Of a stretch of 52,744 nucleotides of DNA, positions 1 to 8,226 are shown piece after piece; position 1 is the stretch's first letter; every line of letters begins with the position of its first letter. The stretch is from an uncultured Corynebacterium sp. (GTDB lineage: Bacteria; Actinomycetota; Actinomycetes; Mycobacteriales; Mycobacteriaceae), in assembly GCA_946220775.1 (NCBI GenBank), contig CAMIFC010000014.1, positions 1 to 52,744 of the forward strand, read 5' to 3'. A model generated the notes under the pieces. The model did no database searches. It was not told the origin of the DNA and saw nothing but the letters and a program-made list of their open reading frames with translations. A program made the translations under genes and the position numbers.

Positions 1-487
1 CCGCCGTGACTTCTTCGGCTGGTTGGAATAAGGCGATGAAGGTACCGGACCACTTGTCGCGAGTGGCGTCCATAATTGCGCACAGTCCCAATAGCGACGA
101 TGTGTGGACGTCATGGCCGCACGCGTGCATCACGCCGGGGTTGGTCGACGCGTAGGGCAAGCCGGTGGTTTCGGTCACCGGGAGGGCATCAAAGTCGGCG
201 CGCATCAGGACGACGGGGCCATCGCCGTTTCGGAATACCGCGGTGAGTCCGTGGCCGCCAATGTTGGTGGTGACGTCGCAATCAAACCGTTGTAGCTGCT
301 CGGCGATCGCCGCGGCGGTGCGGGCTTCCTCGCGGGACAGCTCTGGGTTCGCGTGCATCCACTCGTAAAACTCTTGGGTCCAGTCGAGGTCAGTGCCGTG
401 ATGAGCAATAATTTCTGCGACGGTTTCTGGACTGGCCTTGGGAGCCAAGGATGCGGTGTTCGCGGGGGTCGTCGAATCGGCGGACAA
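1..487 (-). CDS. M20-family amidohydrolase, N-terminal part (cut by window edge)
   Basis: The first 162 residues of a zinc-dependent M20 peptidase/amidohydrolase of the hippurate hydrolase / N-acyl-amino-acid deacylase type. The reading frame contains the metal-site sequence MHACGHDVHTSSLLG, preceded by a RADFDALPV segment, both typical of this family, and leaves the window still open at FQPAEEVTA. An in-frame TAA lies four codons upstream of a TTG, which I take as the start. An AGGAG sits 12 nt before it, a slightly long spacing. The gene follows the DUF4921 gene on the same strand by 84 bp, so the two may be co-transcribed. The substrate cannot be told from sequence; cytoplasmic, because no signal peptide is visible. 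Confidence 0.85.
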   Translation of the reverse strand, partial: MSADSTTPANTASLAPKASPETVAEIIAHHGTDLDWTQEFYEWMHANPELSREEARTAAAIAEQLQRFDCDVTTNIGGHGLTAVFRNGDGPVVLMRADFDALPVTETTGLPYASTNPGVMHACGHDVHTSSLLGLCAIMDATRDKWSGTFIALFQPAEEVTA

Positions 488-571
488 GGTGGGGGATTAC
501 TCCTTCTGTTTGGCGGATGGTTCGTGTGCGGCCAGAGGCTGCGAGTGCGGGAGAAGTCCCGCATCAGTTCG

Positions 572-1930
572 CTAACGGATCGCGGGGTTGTATTTCAGGC
601 AGTTGGGCCGGTAGTTGACCTCTTCTCCGAGGCGGATTCCTGGTGCCAATCGGCCAGCATCTTGCGCGGAGTGCAGGCGGTTCAGGACCAGGTCCTTCAG
701 ATCCTGCGGTGACACCGTGTTGATGTAGATCTTCGTGCCACCTTCGAAGCCAGCCAGGGTGGATACTCGCCATTTGATCATGATGCGCCATGGCATTGGC
801 ACGTCAACGTCAATGGGCCTGTGCAGCCATTCTTCGTTGCACGGCATCGTCGGTCCACCGGCGATGTGGCAGGCGTGAACGAGGTCGGCGACGCCATCGC
901 GTTCCTCGGCGCTCATCAGCCACGGCTCGGTGGTCGCGGACTTCGAGAAGACCTCGAGGGTCGGCCAGCGGTGACCGAACCCGGCGAAGGCGATCGCGTG
1001 ATCGTTTTCGGCGAAGACCAGGTTATGACGCGCGGCGTAGTCGACGGCCCACTCGTTGTACATGTTTGGGTTGGTGCGCGTCTGCGAGACCTCGATCTGG
1101 TTTTGCAGCCCGTGCTCATCGATTGCAACGAGCTGCTTATGCAGGTGATCCATCGTCGCACCTGATGGCGCCAGCCAGTTTTGGAATGCAGCGACGTAGC
1201 GCACGTAACGATTCGCTCGGTACAGCTGGTCCATTCCATCCACCGTGAATTCAATGAAGAGGCGGTGGTCCTGCCAGCTCAGTTCTCCCGAGGACGCCAG
1301 CTGGTCCGTAGCCGTCGCCCCCGGCACGAAGTGGTCGCGTGCGATGATCACGTCGTGCCCACCGGCGAACAGTGCTGCACCCATTTCGTTGAGCGTTTGG
1401 TAGCGACGCTCTTCGGTGAACAGTTCGTCGATCTCGGCCTTTGCAGTACCTGCGGACGCCAACTTGGTCCGTAGGATCTGCTCCACATGATCGCGGCCCT
1501 GTTCTTCGGCTAGATAGTCAGTCATGTGCTTAGCCGCAGCGGGGTTCATGCGGTAGCCGTAGTTGAGCGCCCAGTAGTCGTAGGTCAGGATCTCGTAGAG
1601 ATTGGCGACCCGTCGGAACAGGGGTTCGGTGTCCTCCAGCTTGCTGGCGACGGTGCCACGGTTAATGCGGGGGTCGCCGTTGGCGTCGATGATGAGGCGC
1701 GCCTTTTCCGGCGGGGTGTCGAGCTTGCGTTTCAGCCCAAAGTCGCTGGCAGTGTCACGATCCAAGATGGGTTGGCTATCGATCTTGTGTGGATCCATTG
1801 GCCGGTGGCCACGGCCAGGTACAGTCCATACCTCGGTACCTGAAAACGGGTTGACCTGTTTGATCGTGCCGTCCGGAAGCGTGGTTAGCGGAGGTACGGG
1901 TGCGGGGCTTTGTCCTGATCTACCAATCAC
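572..1930 (-). CDS. DUF4921 family protein (HIT / galactose-1-phosphate uridylyltransferase-like)
   Basis: A 452-residue soluble protein that I recognise as a DUF4921 protein. An HLHKQ sequence at residues 262-266, inside GATMDHLHKQLVAIDEHG, has the H-x-H-x-Q layout of the nucleophilic histidine motif of GalT-type nucleotidyltransferases and the HIT superfamily. This suggests nucleotide transfer or hydrolysis, but no substrate is known to me. The GTG start has no Shine-Dalgarno sequence. Instead a TAAGAT -10 box on the same strand ends 8 nt before it, so the mRNA is probably leaderless. It is divergent from the small gene at 1980. A GCGGGA/TCCCGC hairpin lies downstream at 547-562. Confidence 0.75.
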   Translation of the reverse strand: MIGRSGQSPAPVPPLTTLPDGTIKQVNPFSGTEVWTVPGRGHRPMDPHKIDSQPILDRDTASDFGLKRKLDTPPEKARLIIDANGDPRINRGTVASKLEDTEPLFRRVANLYEILTYDYWALNYGYRMNPAAAKHMTDYLAEEQGRDHVEQILRTKLASAGTAKAEIDELFTEERRYQTLNEMGAALFAGGHDVIIARDHFVPGATATDQLASSGELSWQDHRLFIEFTVDGMDQLYRANRYVRYVAAFQNWLAPSGATMDHLHKQLVAIDEHGLQNQIEVSQTRTNPNMYNEWAVDYAARHNLVFAENDHAIAFAGFGHRWPTLEVFSKSATTEPWLMSAEERDGVADLVHACHIAGGPTMPCNEEWLHRPIDVDVPMPWRIMIKWRVSTLAGFEGGTKIYINTVSPQDLKDLVLNRLHSAQDAGRLAPGIRLGEEVNYRPNCLKYNPAIR

Positions 1931-1979
1931 ACCCGCCGATCTTAGCTAATTGGCGCAGACAGCTGCCATACTGGTCGGT
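1931..1979. promoter_or_regulatory. Divergent promoter pair, both probably leaderless
   Basis: The 49-bp gap between two divergent genes holds a minus-strand -10 box TAAGAT (1939-1944), 8 nt from the GTG at 1930. It also holds a plus-strand extended -10 box TGCCATACT (hexamer at 1967-1972), 7 nt from the ATG at 1980. No ribosome binding site is visible on either side. Confidence 0.5.
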
Positions 1980-2360
1980 ATGCCGACTATCAATTTTCGA
2001 ATCTTGTCCACTCCTGAGCAATTGGCGGAGGTGGAGCAGGATTTCCGCTCCCTCTTGGGAGGTTTTGGGGATGCGCTCGATGCGGATCTCAACATTGTTA
2101 CTGATCAGGTCCCAGATCCCGAACTGGAAACCACGTGGGTGGAGGTATTCGGAGAATCGTATTCGGATAATCCGCCCGTCGGCTCAACTTTGACGGTTTC
2201 GGTCCGGCGGTTCGATCGAGGATCCATCTCGGGCCTGACGATGCACCTGGCGCAAGCGCTCACGATCATTGAAGATGAGCCAGCCGAGCCCCTACTGCGA
2301 GAGGTTAAGGACGATGTCGGCACCCCGCGGGTGCCCTGGCACGTCGAGGTCACGCCTTAA
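1980..2360 (+). CDS. Hypothetical protein
   Basis: A 126-residue acidic soluble protein beginning MPTINFRILSTPEQ. I do not recognise a family. The visible pattern is an N-terminal strand, a helix with an E-Q-L-A-E-V-E-Q-D-F repeat-like face, a central beta-rich part (TLTVSVRRFD) and a C-terminal PWHVEVTP. There is no signal peptide or membrane segment. The ATG is preferred over an upstream TTG at 1950 because a -10 box ends 7 nt before it, and leaderless genes with this geometry are frequent in this window. Confidence 0.6.
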   Translation: MPTINFRILSTPEQLAEVEQDFRSLLGGFGDALDADLNIVTDQVPDPELETTWVEVFGESYSDNPPVGSTLTVSVRRFDRGSISGLTMHLAQALTIIEDEPAEPLLREVKDDVGTPRVPWHVEVTP

Positions 2361-2399
2361 TCCATTGCTTCAGCCCGTGGCCGCGCCAGCCGGCGCCAG

Positions 2400-3164
2400 T
2401 TAAAGCAAACTAGACAAGAACTCGCGGGTGCGTGGATGCTGCGGATTATTAATGAGTTCCGCAGCCGGACCCTTTTCGACGATGACGCCACCATCCATGA
2501 ACGCGACTTCGTCCGCAACTTCCCGTGCGAAGCCCATCTCGTGGGTGACGACCAGCATCGTCATGCCGTCATCGGCGAGTCGCCGCATCACACCGAGCAC
2601 TTCGCCGACCAGTTCTGGGTCCAGGGCGGAGGTTGGCTCGTCGAACAGCATCAGCTTTGGTCGCATGGCCAATGCGCGCGCAATGGCAACACGCTGCTGC
2701 TGGCCGCCAGACAGTTGCACCGGGTAAGCGTCCCTCTTCGCCGCCAGACCAACCTGCTCCAGCAGCTCGAGGGCATGCGAGATGGCGCTTTCCTTGTCTT
2801 CACCATTGACCTGAATCGGCGCCTCGATGATGTTTTCCAACACCGTGCGGTGGGGGAACAGGTTGAAGTGCTGGAATACCATTCCGATTCCGCGGCGTTG
2901 TTTGGCGGCATCTGTCTCGGAAATCTCGTACAGAGTCCCGTTGTTCTCGCGGTAACCGATCAGTTCGCCGTCGACCTCAATGCGGCCAGCAGTCGCTTTT
3001 TCGAGGTGGTTCACACACCGCAGCAGCGTGGACTTACCGGATCCGGATGGGCCGATCAGGCACGTCACCGAGCTCTTGGGAACATCGAGATCGATGCCCT
3101 TAAGCACGTCGAGGCGACCGTAGTTCTTCCAAACATCCTTAAAAGAAATCATGGGAGTGCTCAT
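2400..3164 (-). CDS. Polar amino-acid ABC transporter, ATP-binding protein
   Basis: The 254-residue ATPase energises uptake by the permease and binding protein encoded just upstream on the same strand. It has the Walker A motif GPSGSGKST near residue 38, the Q-loop in VFQHFNLFPH, the signature LSGGQQQR, Walker B LMLFDEPTSALDP and the H-loop VVTHEMGFA. This is the pattern of the GlnQ/ArtP/TcyN polar amino-acid subfamily. An AAGGAGG lies 7 nt before the ATG, and its start overlaps the permease stop by 4 bp, indicating translational coupling. The substrate is not deducible; glutamine, glutamate, cystine or arginine are all possible. Confidence 0.92.
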   Translation of the reverse strand: MSTPMISFKDVWKNYGRLDVLKGIDLDVPKSSVTCLIGPSGSGKSTLLRCVNHLEKATAGRIEVDGELIGYRENNGTLYEISETDAAKQRRGIGMVFQHFNLFPHRTVLENIIEAPIQVNGEDKESAISHALELLEQVGLAAKRDAYPVQLSGGQQQRVAIARALAMRPKLMLFDEPTSALDPELVGEVLGVMRRLADDGMTMLVVTHEMGFAREVADEVAFMDGGVIVEKGPAAELINNPQHPRTREFLSSLL

Positions 3165-4153
3165 CGGAGGTCCTCCTTCGACCCGGTGGCGTCATTAATA
3201 GAAACGTTGCGAGGCGGCGTGCCCTCCGCGTCGGCGAGTGCAGCCAACTGGCGGGACGTCAGCTGGCGCGAGGAACCACGAGAGTAGTAGCGCTCCAGGT
3301 AGTACTGCGCGATCATCAGCAGCGAGGTGATGACCAAGTACCAGGTCGCGGCGACCAGCAGTAGCGGCACCGGCTGGAAGATGTTGTTGGAAATATCGGT
3401 GGCCTTGCCGAACAGCTCGCCGGAATACGGAACCACGATGACCAGCGACGTGGTCTTGAGCATGCTGATCAGCTCGTTGCCTGTCGGCGGAATGATGATG
3501 CGCATGGCTTGTGGCAACACGGTGCGGCGCATGTTCTGCCACCAGGTCATTCCCAGTGCCTTGGATGCCTCAGACTGGCCTTCTGGAACGGCCTGGATAC
3601 CAGCGCGGACGATCTCCGCCATGTACGCAGCTTCGTTGAGTCCCAGACCCACGACCGCGAGCCAGAACATGTTGGACAGGGCGTCCTGCAAGTCGAACTG
3701 GGCAAATCCCACGTCGACGACCTGGTAGATGGAGCCCAGCAGACCCCAGAACATCAGCTGTACGTACACGGGGGTGCCCCGGAACACCCACAGGAATAGC
3801 CACGAAACGCCTTGCAGCACGGGGTTCGGCGACATTCGCAGAATCGCGACGATGGCGCCAAGAATCACGCCGATCAGCATCGCCAGTACTGTCATCACTA
3901 CTGTTCGACCAGCGGCAACGAAGATGCGGGTATCGAAGACGTACTGGGCGTAGGTGTCCCACCCGTAGGCCTCGTTGCGCGCCGCGCTGATCACGAACCA
4001 GATCAGCAGGAACAACAGCACTGCAGCGGCGATCCACCGGCCGGGGTGGCGAAGTGGAACGGATTTATTGTCCGTTGGCCGTTTGCGTGGGGTATCGGAC
4101 ATGACGGTGGTCCGACTTGGGTTCGGGGTTGCGCCCGCGGTGTCAGTACTCAC
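3161..4153 (-). CDS. Polar amino-acid ABC transporter, permease
   Basis: A 330-residue inner-membrane permease of the HisM/GlnP type. After a roughly 40-residue charged cytoplasmic N-terminus come about five hydrophobic segments. The EAA loop that docks the ATPase is visible as EASKALGMTWWQNMRRTVLP. A single permease gene is present, so it presumably works as a homodimer. The GTG start has an AAAGGAGG 4 nt upstream, embedded in the end of the binding-protein gene, which it overlaps by 4 bp. The C-terminal tail after the last membrane segment is unusually long and hydrophilic. Confidence 0.92.
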   Translation of the reverse strand: MSTDTAGATPNPSRTTVMSDTPRKRPTDNKSVPLRHPGRWIAAAVLLFLLIWFVISAARNEAYGWDTYAQYVFDTRIFVAAGRTVVMTVLAMLIGVILGAIVAILRMSPNPVLQGVSWLFLWVFRGTPVYVQLMFWGLLGSIYQVVDVGFAQFDLQDALSNMFWLAVVGLGLNEAAYMAEIVRAGIQAVPEGQSEASKALGMTWWQNMRRTVLPQAMRIIIPPTGNELISMLKTTSLVIVVPYSGELFGKATDISNNIFQPVPLLLVAATWYLVITSLLMIAQYYLERYYSRGSSRQLTSRQLAALADAEGTPPRNVSINDATGSKEDLR

Positions 4154-5145
4154 GACGCCTCCTTTTGTTGTTGGTTGTTCGTTTTAGAAGGGCGGTGACG
4201 AGTACGCGCCGCTTTCTGGGGTGTCGTTGCCCGAGCAGGGGTGTAGGGCTTCAGGTTGAAGGTCACTTCGTTGAGGCCACCTTCCTGCAAGCCCCAGGGC
4301 TTCAGGATTCTGTCGTAGCTACCGTCCTGGATCATGTGCTGCATGGCTTCGGCGAATGCGGGTGCTAGCGGGGATCCTTTGGGGAAGGCGAAGCCGAATG
4401 GTGCGGTGTCGAAGGCTTTGCCGATTTGCGTGAGGTCACCGTCGGCGCGTTCCACCGCGTAGGCGATGACCGACGAGTCTGAGCTATACGCGTCTGTGCG
4501 CTTCAGGATTGTGGCCGTTGCTGCAGCGTCTGCCGTGGGGTACACCAATTTGTGGATGGCGGGTTTGCCGGCGGCTTCGCAGGCTTGGGATTTTTCTTCG
4601 ACTTCGTCGGTGTCGGAGTATGTTCCTTTCTGCACGGCAACGGTGAGGCCGCAGGCATTGGCTGGGTCGATGTCGGTGTGGCGTCCTGGCTGGGTGGCCC
4701 AGGCGACGCCAGCACTGAAGAAGTCGACGAAGTCGTATTTTTCTTGGCGTTCTTCGGTGTCGGTGAACGCGGATGCGCCGACGTCGACGGTGCCGGCACT
4801 CAGTGCGGGGAGGATGAGGTTGAAATCCATTTGCCGTGGCACCACGTTGAGCCCAAGCACTGATCCTGCGGCTTTGACCAGGTCCATTTCGAAACCGATG
4901 ATGTTGCCGTCTGAGTCCTTGAATTCATTGGGGGCATAGGGCGTGTTGGCGGCGGCGGATAGTGTCCCACGTTCGCGAATGTCCGAAGGAACCAGGGCAG
5001 CGAGTTCGGGCTGCGTTTCTGGCAGGATTTCGACCCATCCGTCTGGGTTTCCGAGCTCCTCGTTCGTCACACACGCCCCGAGTGTGAGGGTAAGCGCGGG
5101 AACCATGACGGCCGCCGCGACCCTTATACTGGAGCGAATCTTCAT
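4150..5145 (-). CDS. Polar amino-acid ABC transporter, substrate-binding lipoprotein
   Basis: A 331-residue family-3 solute-binding lipoprotein and first gene of the transporter operon. The signal peptide ends in the lipobox LTLGAC, so the protein is lipid-anchored outside the membrane. Family features include GTLSAAANTPYAPNEF, GFEMDLVKAAG and the VGASAFTDTEERQEKYDFVDFF segment. The C-terminus carries a basic tail of about 35 residues beyond the usual fold, absent from typical family members. I chose the ATG at 5145 rather than one ten codons upstream, because the signal peptide then has normal length and a TAATAT -10 box ends 7 nt before it, giving a leaderless mRNA. Confidence 0.9.
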   Translation of the reverse strand: MKIRSSIRVAAAVMVPALTLTLGACVTNEELGNPDGWVEILPETQPELAALVPSDIRERGTLSAAANTPYAPNEFKDSDGNIIGFEMDLVKAAGSVLGLNVVPRQMDFNLILPALSAGTVDVGASAFTDTEERQEKYDFVDFFSAGVAWATQPGRHTDIDPANACGLTVAVQKGTYSDTDEVEEKSQACEAAGKPAIHKLVYPTADAAATATILKRTDAYSSDSSVIAYAVERADGDLTQIGKAFDTAPFGFAFPKGSPLAPAFAEAMQHMIQDGSYDRILKPWGLQEGGLNEVTFNLKPYTPARATTPQKAARTRHRPSKTNNQQQKEAS

Positions 5146-5167
5146 GTCGGCAATATTATCGGACGTT
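5146..5167. promoter_or_regulatory. Shared, near-symmetric divergent promoter
   Basis: Only 22 bp separate two divergent start codons. The AT-rich core CAATATTATC (5151-5160) contains TATTAT (5154-5159), 8 nt from the plus-strand ATG. It also contains, on the other strand, TAATAT (5153-5158), 7 nt from the minus-strand ATG. The two -10 boxes overlap by five bases. Confidence 0.55.
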
Positions 5168-5683
5168 ATGGACAATCCTCGATTAACCTCAGTTTCCTCT
5201 CCTGTTGGTGACTTGTGGCTGTTTGCCGAGCGCTTCGGCGGTGAGGATGTTCTCGCTGGATTGTGGTTCGATCAGCCGTCTCGGTTGCCGGATGTTTCCG
5301 GGTTTTCTTTTCAGGACGCCAGCCGGGTTCCACTTTTTGCTGAGATTCAGGCCCGGTTGCTCGCTTATTTTGCTGGTTCCGTGGGAATTTTTGACGATAC
5401 ATCTGACATTCCGATGAGGTTGAAGGGTACTGAGCTGCAGCGGCAGGTGTGGCAGGAATTGAGGTCGGTTCCGGCTGGGGAGACGCTGAGCTATGGCGAG
5501 TTGGCGGCGCGGGTTGGGCGTCCAAAGGCAGCCCGGCCAGTCGGGCAGGCGGTCGGGAGGAATCCGATTAGTATTTTAATTCCGTGCCACCGAGTTGTTG
5601 GGGCGGATGGGTCCTTGACCGGCTACGGCGGTGGGCTGGATAGAAAAATTGAGTTGTTGACCCGCGAAGGGGTGTTGTTGTGA
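5168..5683 (+). CDS. ogt: Methylated-DNA--protein-cysteine methyltransferase
   Basis: This 171-residue suicide repair protein transfers methyl groups from O6-methylguanine (and O4-methylthymine) to its own cysteine. The active site IPCHRV is present with Cys140. The DNA-binding helix-turn-helix region is FQDAS...RQVWQELRSVPAGETLSYGELA followed by AVGRNPISIL. The length matches Ogt/AGT proteins. The ATG at 5168 has no Shine-Dalgarno sequence and is probably leaderless. Its TGA overlaps the GTG of glsA in a GTGA junction, so repair and glutaminase are co-expressed although their functions look unrelated. Confidence 0.93.
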   Translation: MDNPRLTSVSSPVGDLWLFAERFGGEDVLAGLWFDQPSRLPDVSGFSFQDASRVPLFAEIQARLLAYFAGSVGIFDDTSDIPMRLKGTELQRQVWQELRSVPAGETLSYGELAARVGRPKAARPVGQAVGRNPISILIPCHRVVGADGSLTGYGGGLDRKIELLTREGVLL

Positions 5684-6918
5684 ACAAGCACATGGTGCAC
5701 GGTTACTTGCAGGATATTCTGCAGGAGTTGAAGGATTCCGATGGTGGGGCCGTCGCTGACTACATCCCTCAACTGGCGAAGGCAGATCCGAGTCCCTTTG
5801 CTTTGGCGCTGTGCACCACAGATGGTGCGATTTATAGCGCTGGGCTGCACGATGGTGATGACATTGAGTTCACTATCCAGTCGGCGTCGAAGCCGTTTGT
5901 TTATGCGGCGGCTATTGCTGAGCGTGGTCTGAAGAAGGTTCGGGCAACGGTAGGCATGGAGCCATCTGGTGAGGCTTTCAATGAGCTGAGTTTGGATCCT
6001 GGTAGTAATCGCCCGATGAATCCGATGATCAATGCGGGGGCGATCGCGGTGAATCAGTTGATTAATGGGGAGGATTCGACTGTTGAGGAGCGCACGGAGG
6101 TGATTCGTGCGTTTTTCAGCAAGCTTGCCGGGCGGGAGTTGAGTATTGATTACAAGGTCTGTGAGTCGGAGATTGAGGTCGCGGATCGTAATTTGTCGAT
6201 TGCTCATATGTTGCGGAGTTACGGGATTATTGAAGACATGGCGCATGATGCTGTGTTGAGTTACACGCAGCAGTGCTCCGTTTTGGTGACGGTGCGAGAT
6301 TTGGCGGTGATGGCTGCGACGTTGGCGAATGGTGGGGTCCAGCCGATTACGGGGGAGCGTGTTGTGTCGCATTTGGTGTGTCGTCAGGTTCAGGCTGTGA
6401 TGTCTTCGGCTGGTATGTACAACTTGGCTGGGCGGTGGATGTCCATTGTGGGTATTCCTGCGAAGTCTGGTGTGTCGGGCTGCATTATGGGTACGTTGCC
6501 TGGGGTTATGGGGTTGGCGACGTTTTCTCCTCGGCTGGAGGGGACTGGTAATTCGGTTCGTGGGGTGAAGACCTTCCGGCGGTTGTCTGAGGACATGGGT
6601 TTGCATTTGATGGGGATGCGCCAGCGTGGTGATACGGCGGTGCGGAGTATTTCGACTCGCCGGATGGGTGCGGAGTCGAAGACCACGAGTGTTATTGAGC
6701 TGCAGGGGATCATTGATTTCCCCGCGGCTGAGAATGCGTGGCGGACGATTTTGGAGGAGGATTCCTTGGCGGACGCAGTGATATTCGATCTGACAGAGGT
6801 GGGAGCAGTGAACGATATTGGTCGAAAAATGATTGTTGAGGGGATTGAGTCTCTTCGGGAGTCTGGTTCGACAGTGTCGTTGTCTGATCCTCGCGGGCTG
6901 TTCCCGGAGCTATCGTGA
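5680..6918 (+). CDS. glsA: Glutaminase with C-terminal STAS domain
   Basis: A 412-residue glutaminase hydrolysing glutamine to glutamate and ammonia in the cytoplasm. The serine beta-lactamase-like catalytic Ser-x-x-Lys is at residues 68-71 (QSASKPF). Other family blocks are NPMINAGAI and the Tyr-containing QQCSVLVTVRDLAVMAATLANGG. Residues from about 310 form a STAS domain (VIELQGIIDF...VIFDLTEVGAVNDIGRKMI), an anti-sigma-antagonist-like fold found in many actinobacterial glutaminases and thought to bind a nucleotide or regulate. The GTG start overlaps the ogt stop. The stop codon in turn overlaps a GTG that would start the following glycosyltransferase if one base were absent from its G run. 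Confidence 0.92.
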   Translation: MNKHMVHGYLQDILQELKDSDGGAVADYIPQLAKADPSPFALALCTTDGAIYSAGLHDGDDIEFTIQSASKPFVYAAAIAERGLKKVRATVGMEPSGEAFNELSLDPGSNRPMNPMINAGAIAVNQLINGEDSTVEERTEVIRAFFSKLAGRELSIDYKVCESEIEVADRNLSIAHMLRSYGIIEDMAHDAVLSYTQQCSVLVTVRDLAVMAATLANGGVQPITGERVVSHLVCRQVQAVMSSAGMYNLAGRWMSIVGIPAKSGVSGCIMGTLPGVMGLATFSPRLEGTGNSVRGVKTFRRLSEDMGLHLMGMRQRGDTAVRSISTRRMGAESKTTSVIELQGIIDFPAAENAWRTILEEDSLADAVIFDLTEVGAVNDIGRKMIVEGIESLRESGSTVSLSDPRGLFPELS

Positions 6919-6984
6919 CTGAGTCCGATCCAGAGCGGCGGGTCGCTTCGGCTCGTCGATTGCCGGGGGGGGGCAGCGGCTGCG

Positions 6985-8202
6985 GTGATCGGGTTGGTCA
7001 TTGTTATCGGTTTTGTGTTGCGTGCGGAGTTTAGTGACAAAATGCTGGCTTCGAAGTACACGTTGTTTCGCGTTCCGATTGATTTTTTGGTCTATTACCG
7101 GGGTGGGGCGGTAGTAGCCGGTGGCGGCGAGGTTTATTCGGAGGGGCTGGTGGGGCGGCTTCCGTTTACATACCCACCGTTTTCGGCGTGGCTGTTTAGT
7201 TTCCTCAGTAATGTTCCGGTGGTTCCGGCGGCCGTGGTGTGGCAGTTGGTCATGTTGTTCTTGCTGTTACGTGTGGTTTTTGCGGTCATCGTTGAGCGTG
7301 GTTATCGGGGGAATGTCGCATCTTTGCTGTTCGCGGGGCTGGTGGTGTTGGCTGCGTTTGTGCTGAATCCTGTCCGTACTGGCTTTTATTATGGCCAGAT
7401 TAATGTCGCGTTGATGGCTTTGGTTGCTGTTGACGTGTTGCGGAGCCCGAAGAACTCTTGGCGGTCGGATGTCGGGGTCGCTACTGGTGTTGCGGCGGGG
7501 ATTAAGTTGGTTCCGGCGTTCTTCTGGTTGGTGTTTATTGTTCGTCGTCAGTGGTGGGCGTTGGCGCGTTCGGTGGCGGCTTTTGCGGTGACTGTGGGGT
7601 TGGGGCTGTTGTTTGTTCGGGACGCCGGCCGGTTCTGGGGTGAGAAGATGCTTGACTCGTCGCGGGTGGGGTCGGTGGATAATCCTGGGGCACAGTCTGT
7701 CCTGGTGGTCTTGAAGAGGGTTGTGGGGGTGGACAGCCTTTTGGTGTGGGTCGTGGTGTGTTTGGTGTTGGTTGCGCTTGTTGGTGTTGTGTTGTGGCGG
7801 GCGCATCAGTTGGATCACCGTAGTTTGGAGATGGCGGTGGCGGGGATCGCTATGGTGATGGTGTCACCATTTTCGTGGATGCATCATTGGGTGTGGGTGT
7901 TGCCGATGTTGTTGGTTGCTGGTGACGCGGTTGTGCGAGTACTGCCGTATTGGTGGGGGACGCTGTTGGCAATGTGTCTTGTGGTGCTGTTGGCGGTGCC
8001 GATGGTATCTCGCCATGTGGTCCCAGCCTTGGCGTTGAGTGCGCAGCAGAAGTGGGGGTTGCCGTTTGCGCTGGGCTACTCGTGGTGGGGTTTTGTCGTG
8101 GTGGCTGGAGCCGCCGTGGTGTTGTGGTGGTTGGGGAGGATGAAGTCCACCGCCGAGTTGCCAGATTCGTCGGCTGAGAAGCTCTCGGCGGAAAGCGGCT
8201 AG
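6985..8202 (+). CDS. GT87 (DUF2029) polyprenol-phosphate-mannose mannosyltransferase, start disturbed by a G run
   Basis: A polytopic GT-C glycosyltransferase of 405 residues from the GTG at 6985, with roughly ten hydrophobic segments. GT87 landmarks include FLVYYRGG, PFTYPPFSAWLFS, GQINVALMALVAVDVL and SPFSWMHHWVWVLPML. In mycolata such enzymes add mannose from polyprenyl-phosphate-mannose to PIMs, lipomannan or related envelope glycans outside the membrane. The annotated start falls inside the first membrane helix. A GTG at 6915, overlapping the glsA stop, would give a natural N-terminus (VTESDPERRVASARRLP then a hydrophobic helix) if the G9 run at 6965-6973 had eight Gs. As given, that frame ends at a TAG about 100 bp downstream. 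Confidence 0.8.
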   Translation: MIGLVIVIGFVLRAEFSDKMLASKYTLFRVPIDFLVYYRGGAVVAGGGEVYSEGLVGRLPFTYPPFSAWLFSFLSNVPVVPAAVVWQLVMLFLLLRVVFAVIVERGYRGNVASLLFAGLVVLAAFVLNPVRTGFYYGQINVALMALVAVDVLRSPKNSWRSDVGVATGVAAGIKLVPAFFWLVFIVRRQWWALARSVAAFAVTVGLGLLFVRDAGRFWGEKMLDSSRVGSVDNPGAQSVLVVLKRVVGVDSLLVWVVVCLVLVALVGVVLWRAHQLDHRSLEMAVAGIAMVMVSPFSWMHHWVWVLPMLLVAGDAVVRVLPYWWGTLLAMCLVVLLAVPMVSRHVVPALALSAQQKWGLPFALGYSWWGFVVVAGAAVVLWWLGRMKSTAELPDSSAEKLSAESG

Positions 8203-8226
8203 ATCTCTAGTTGCTTCGGTGTGAGG

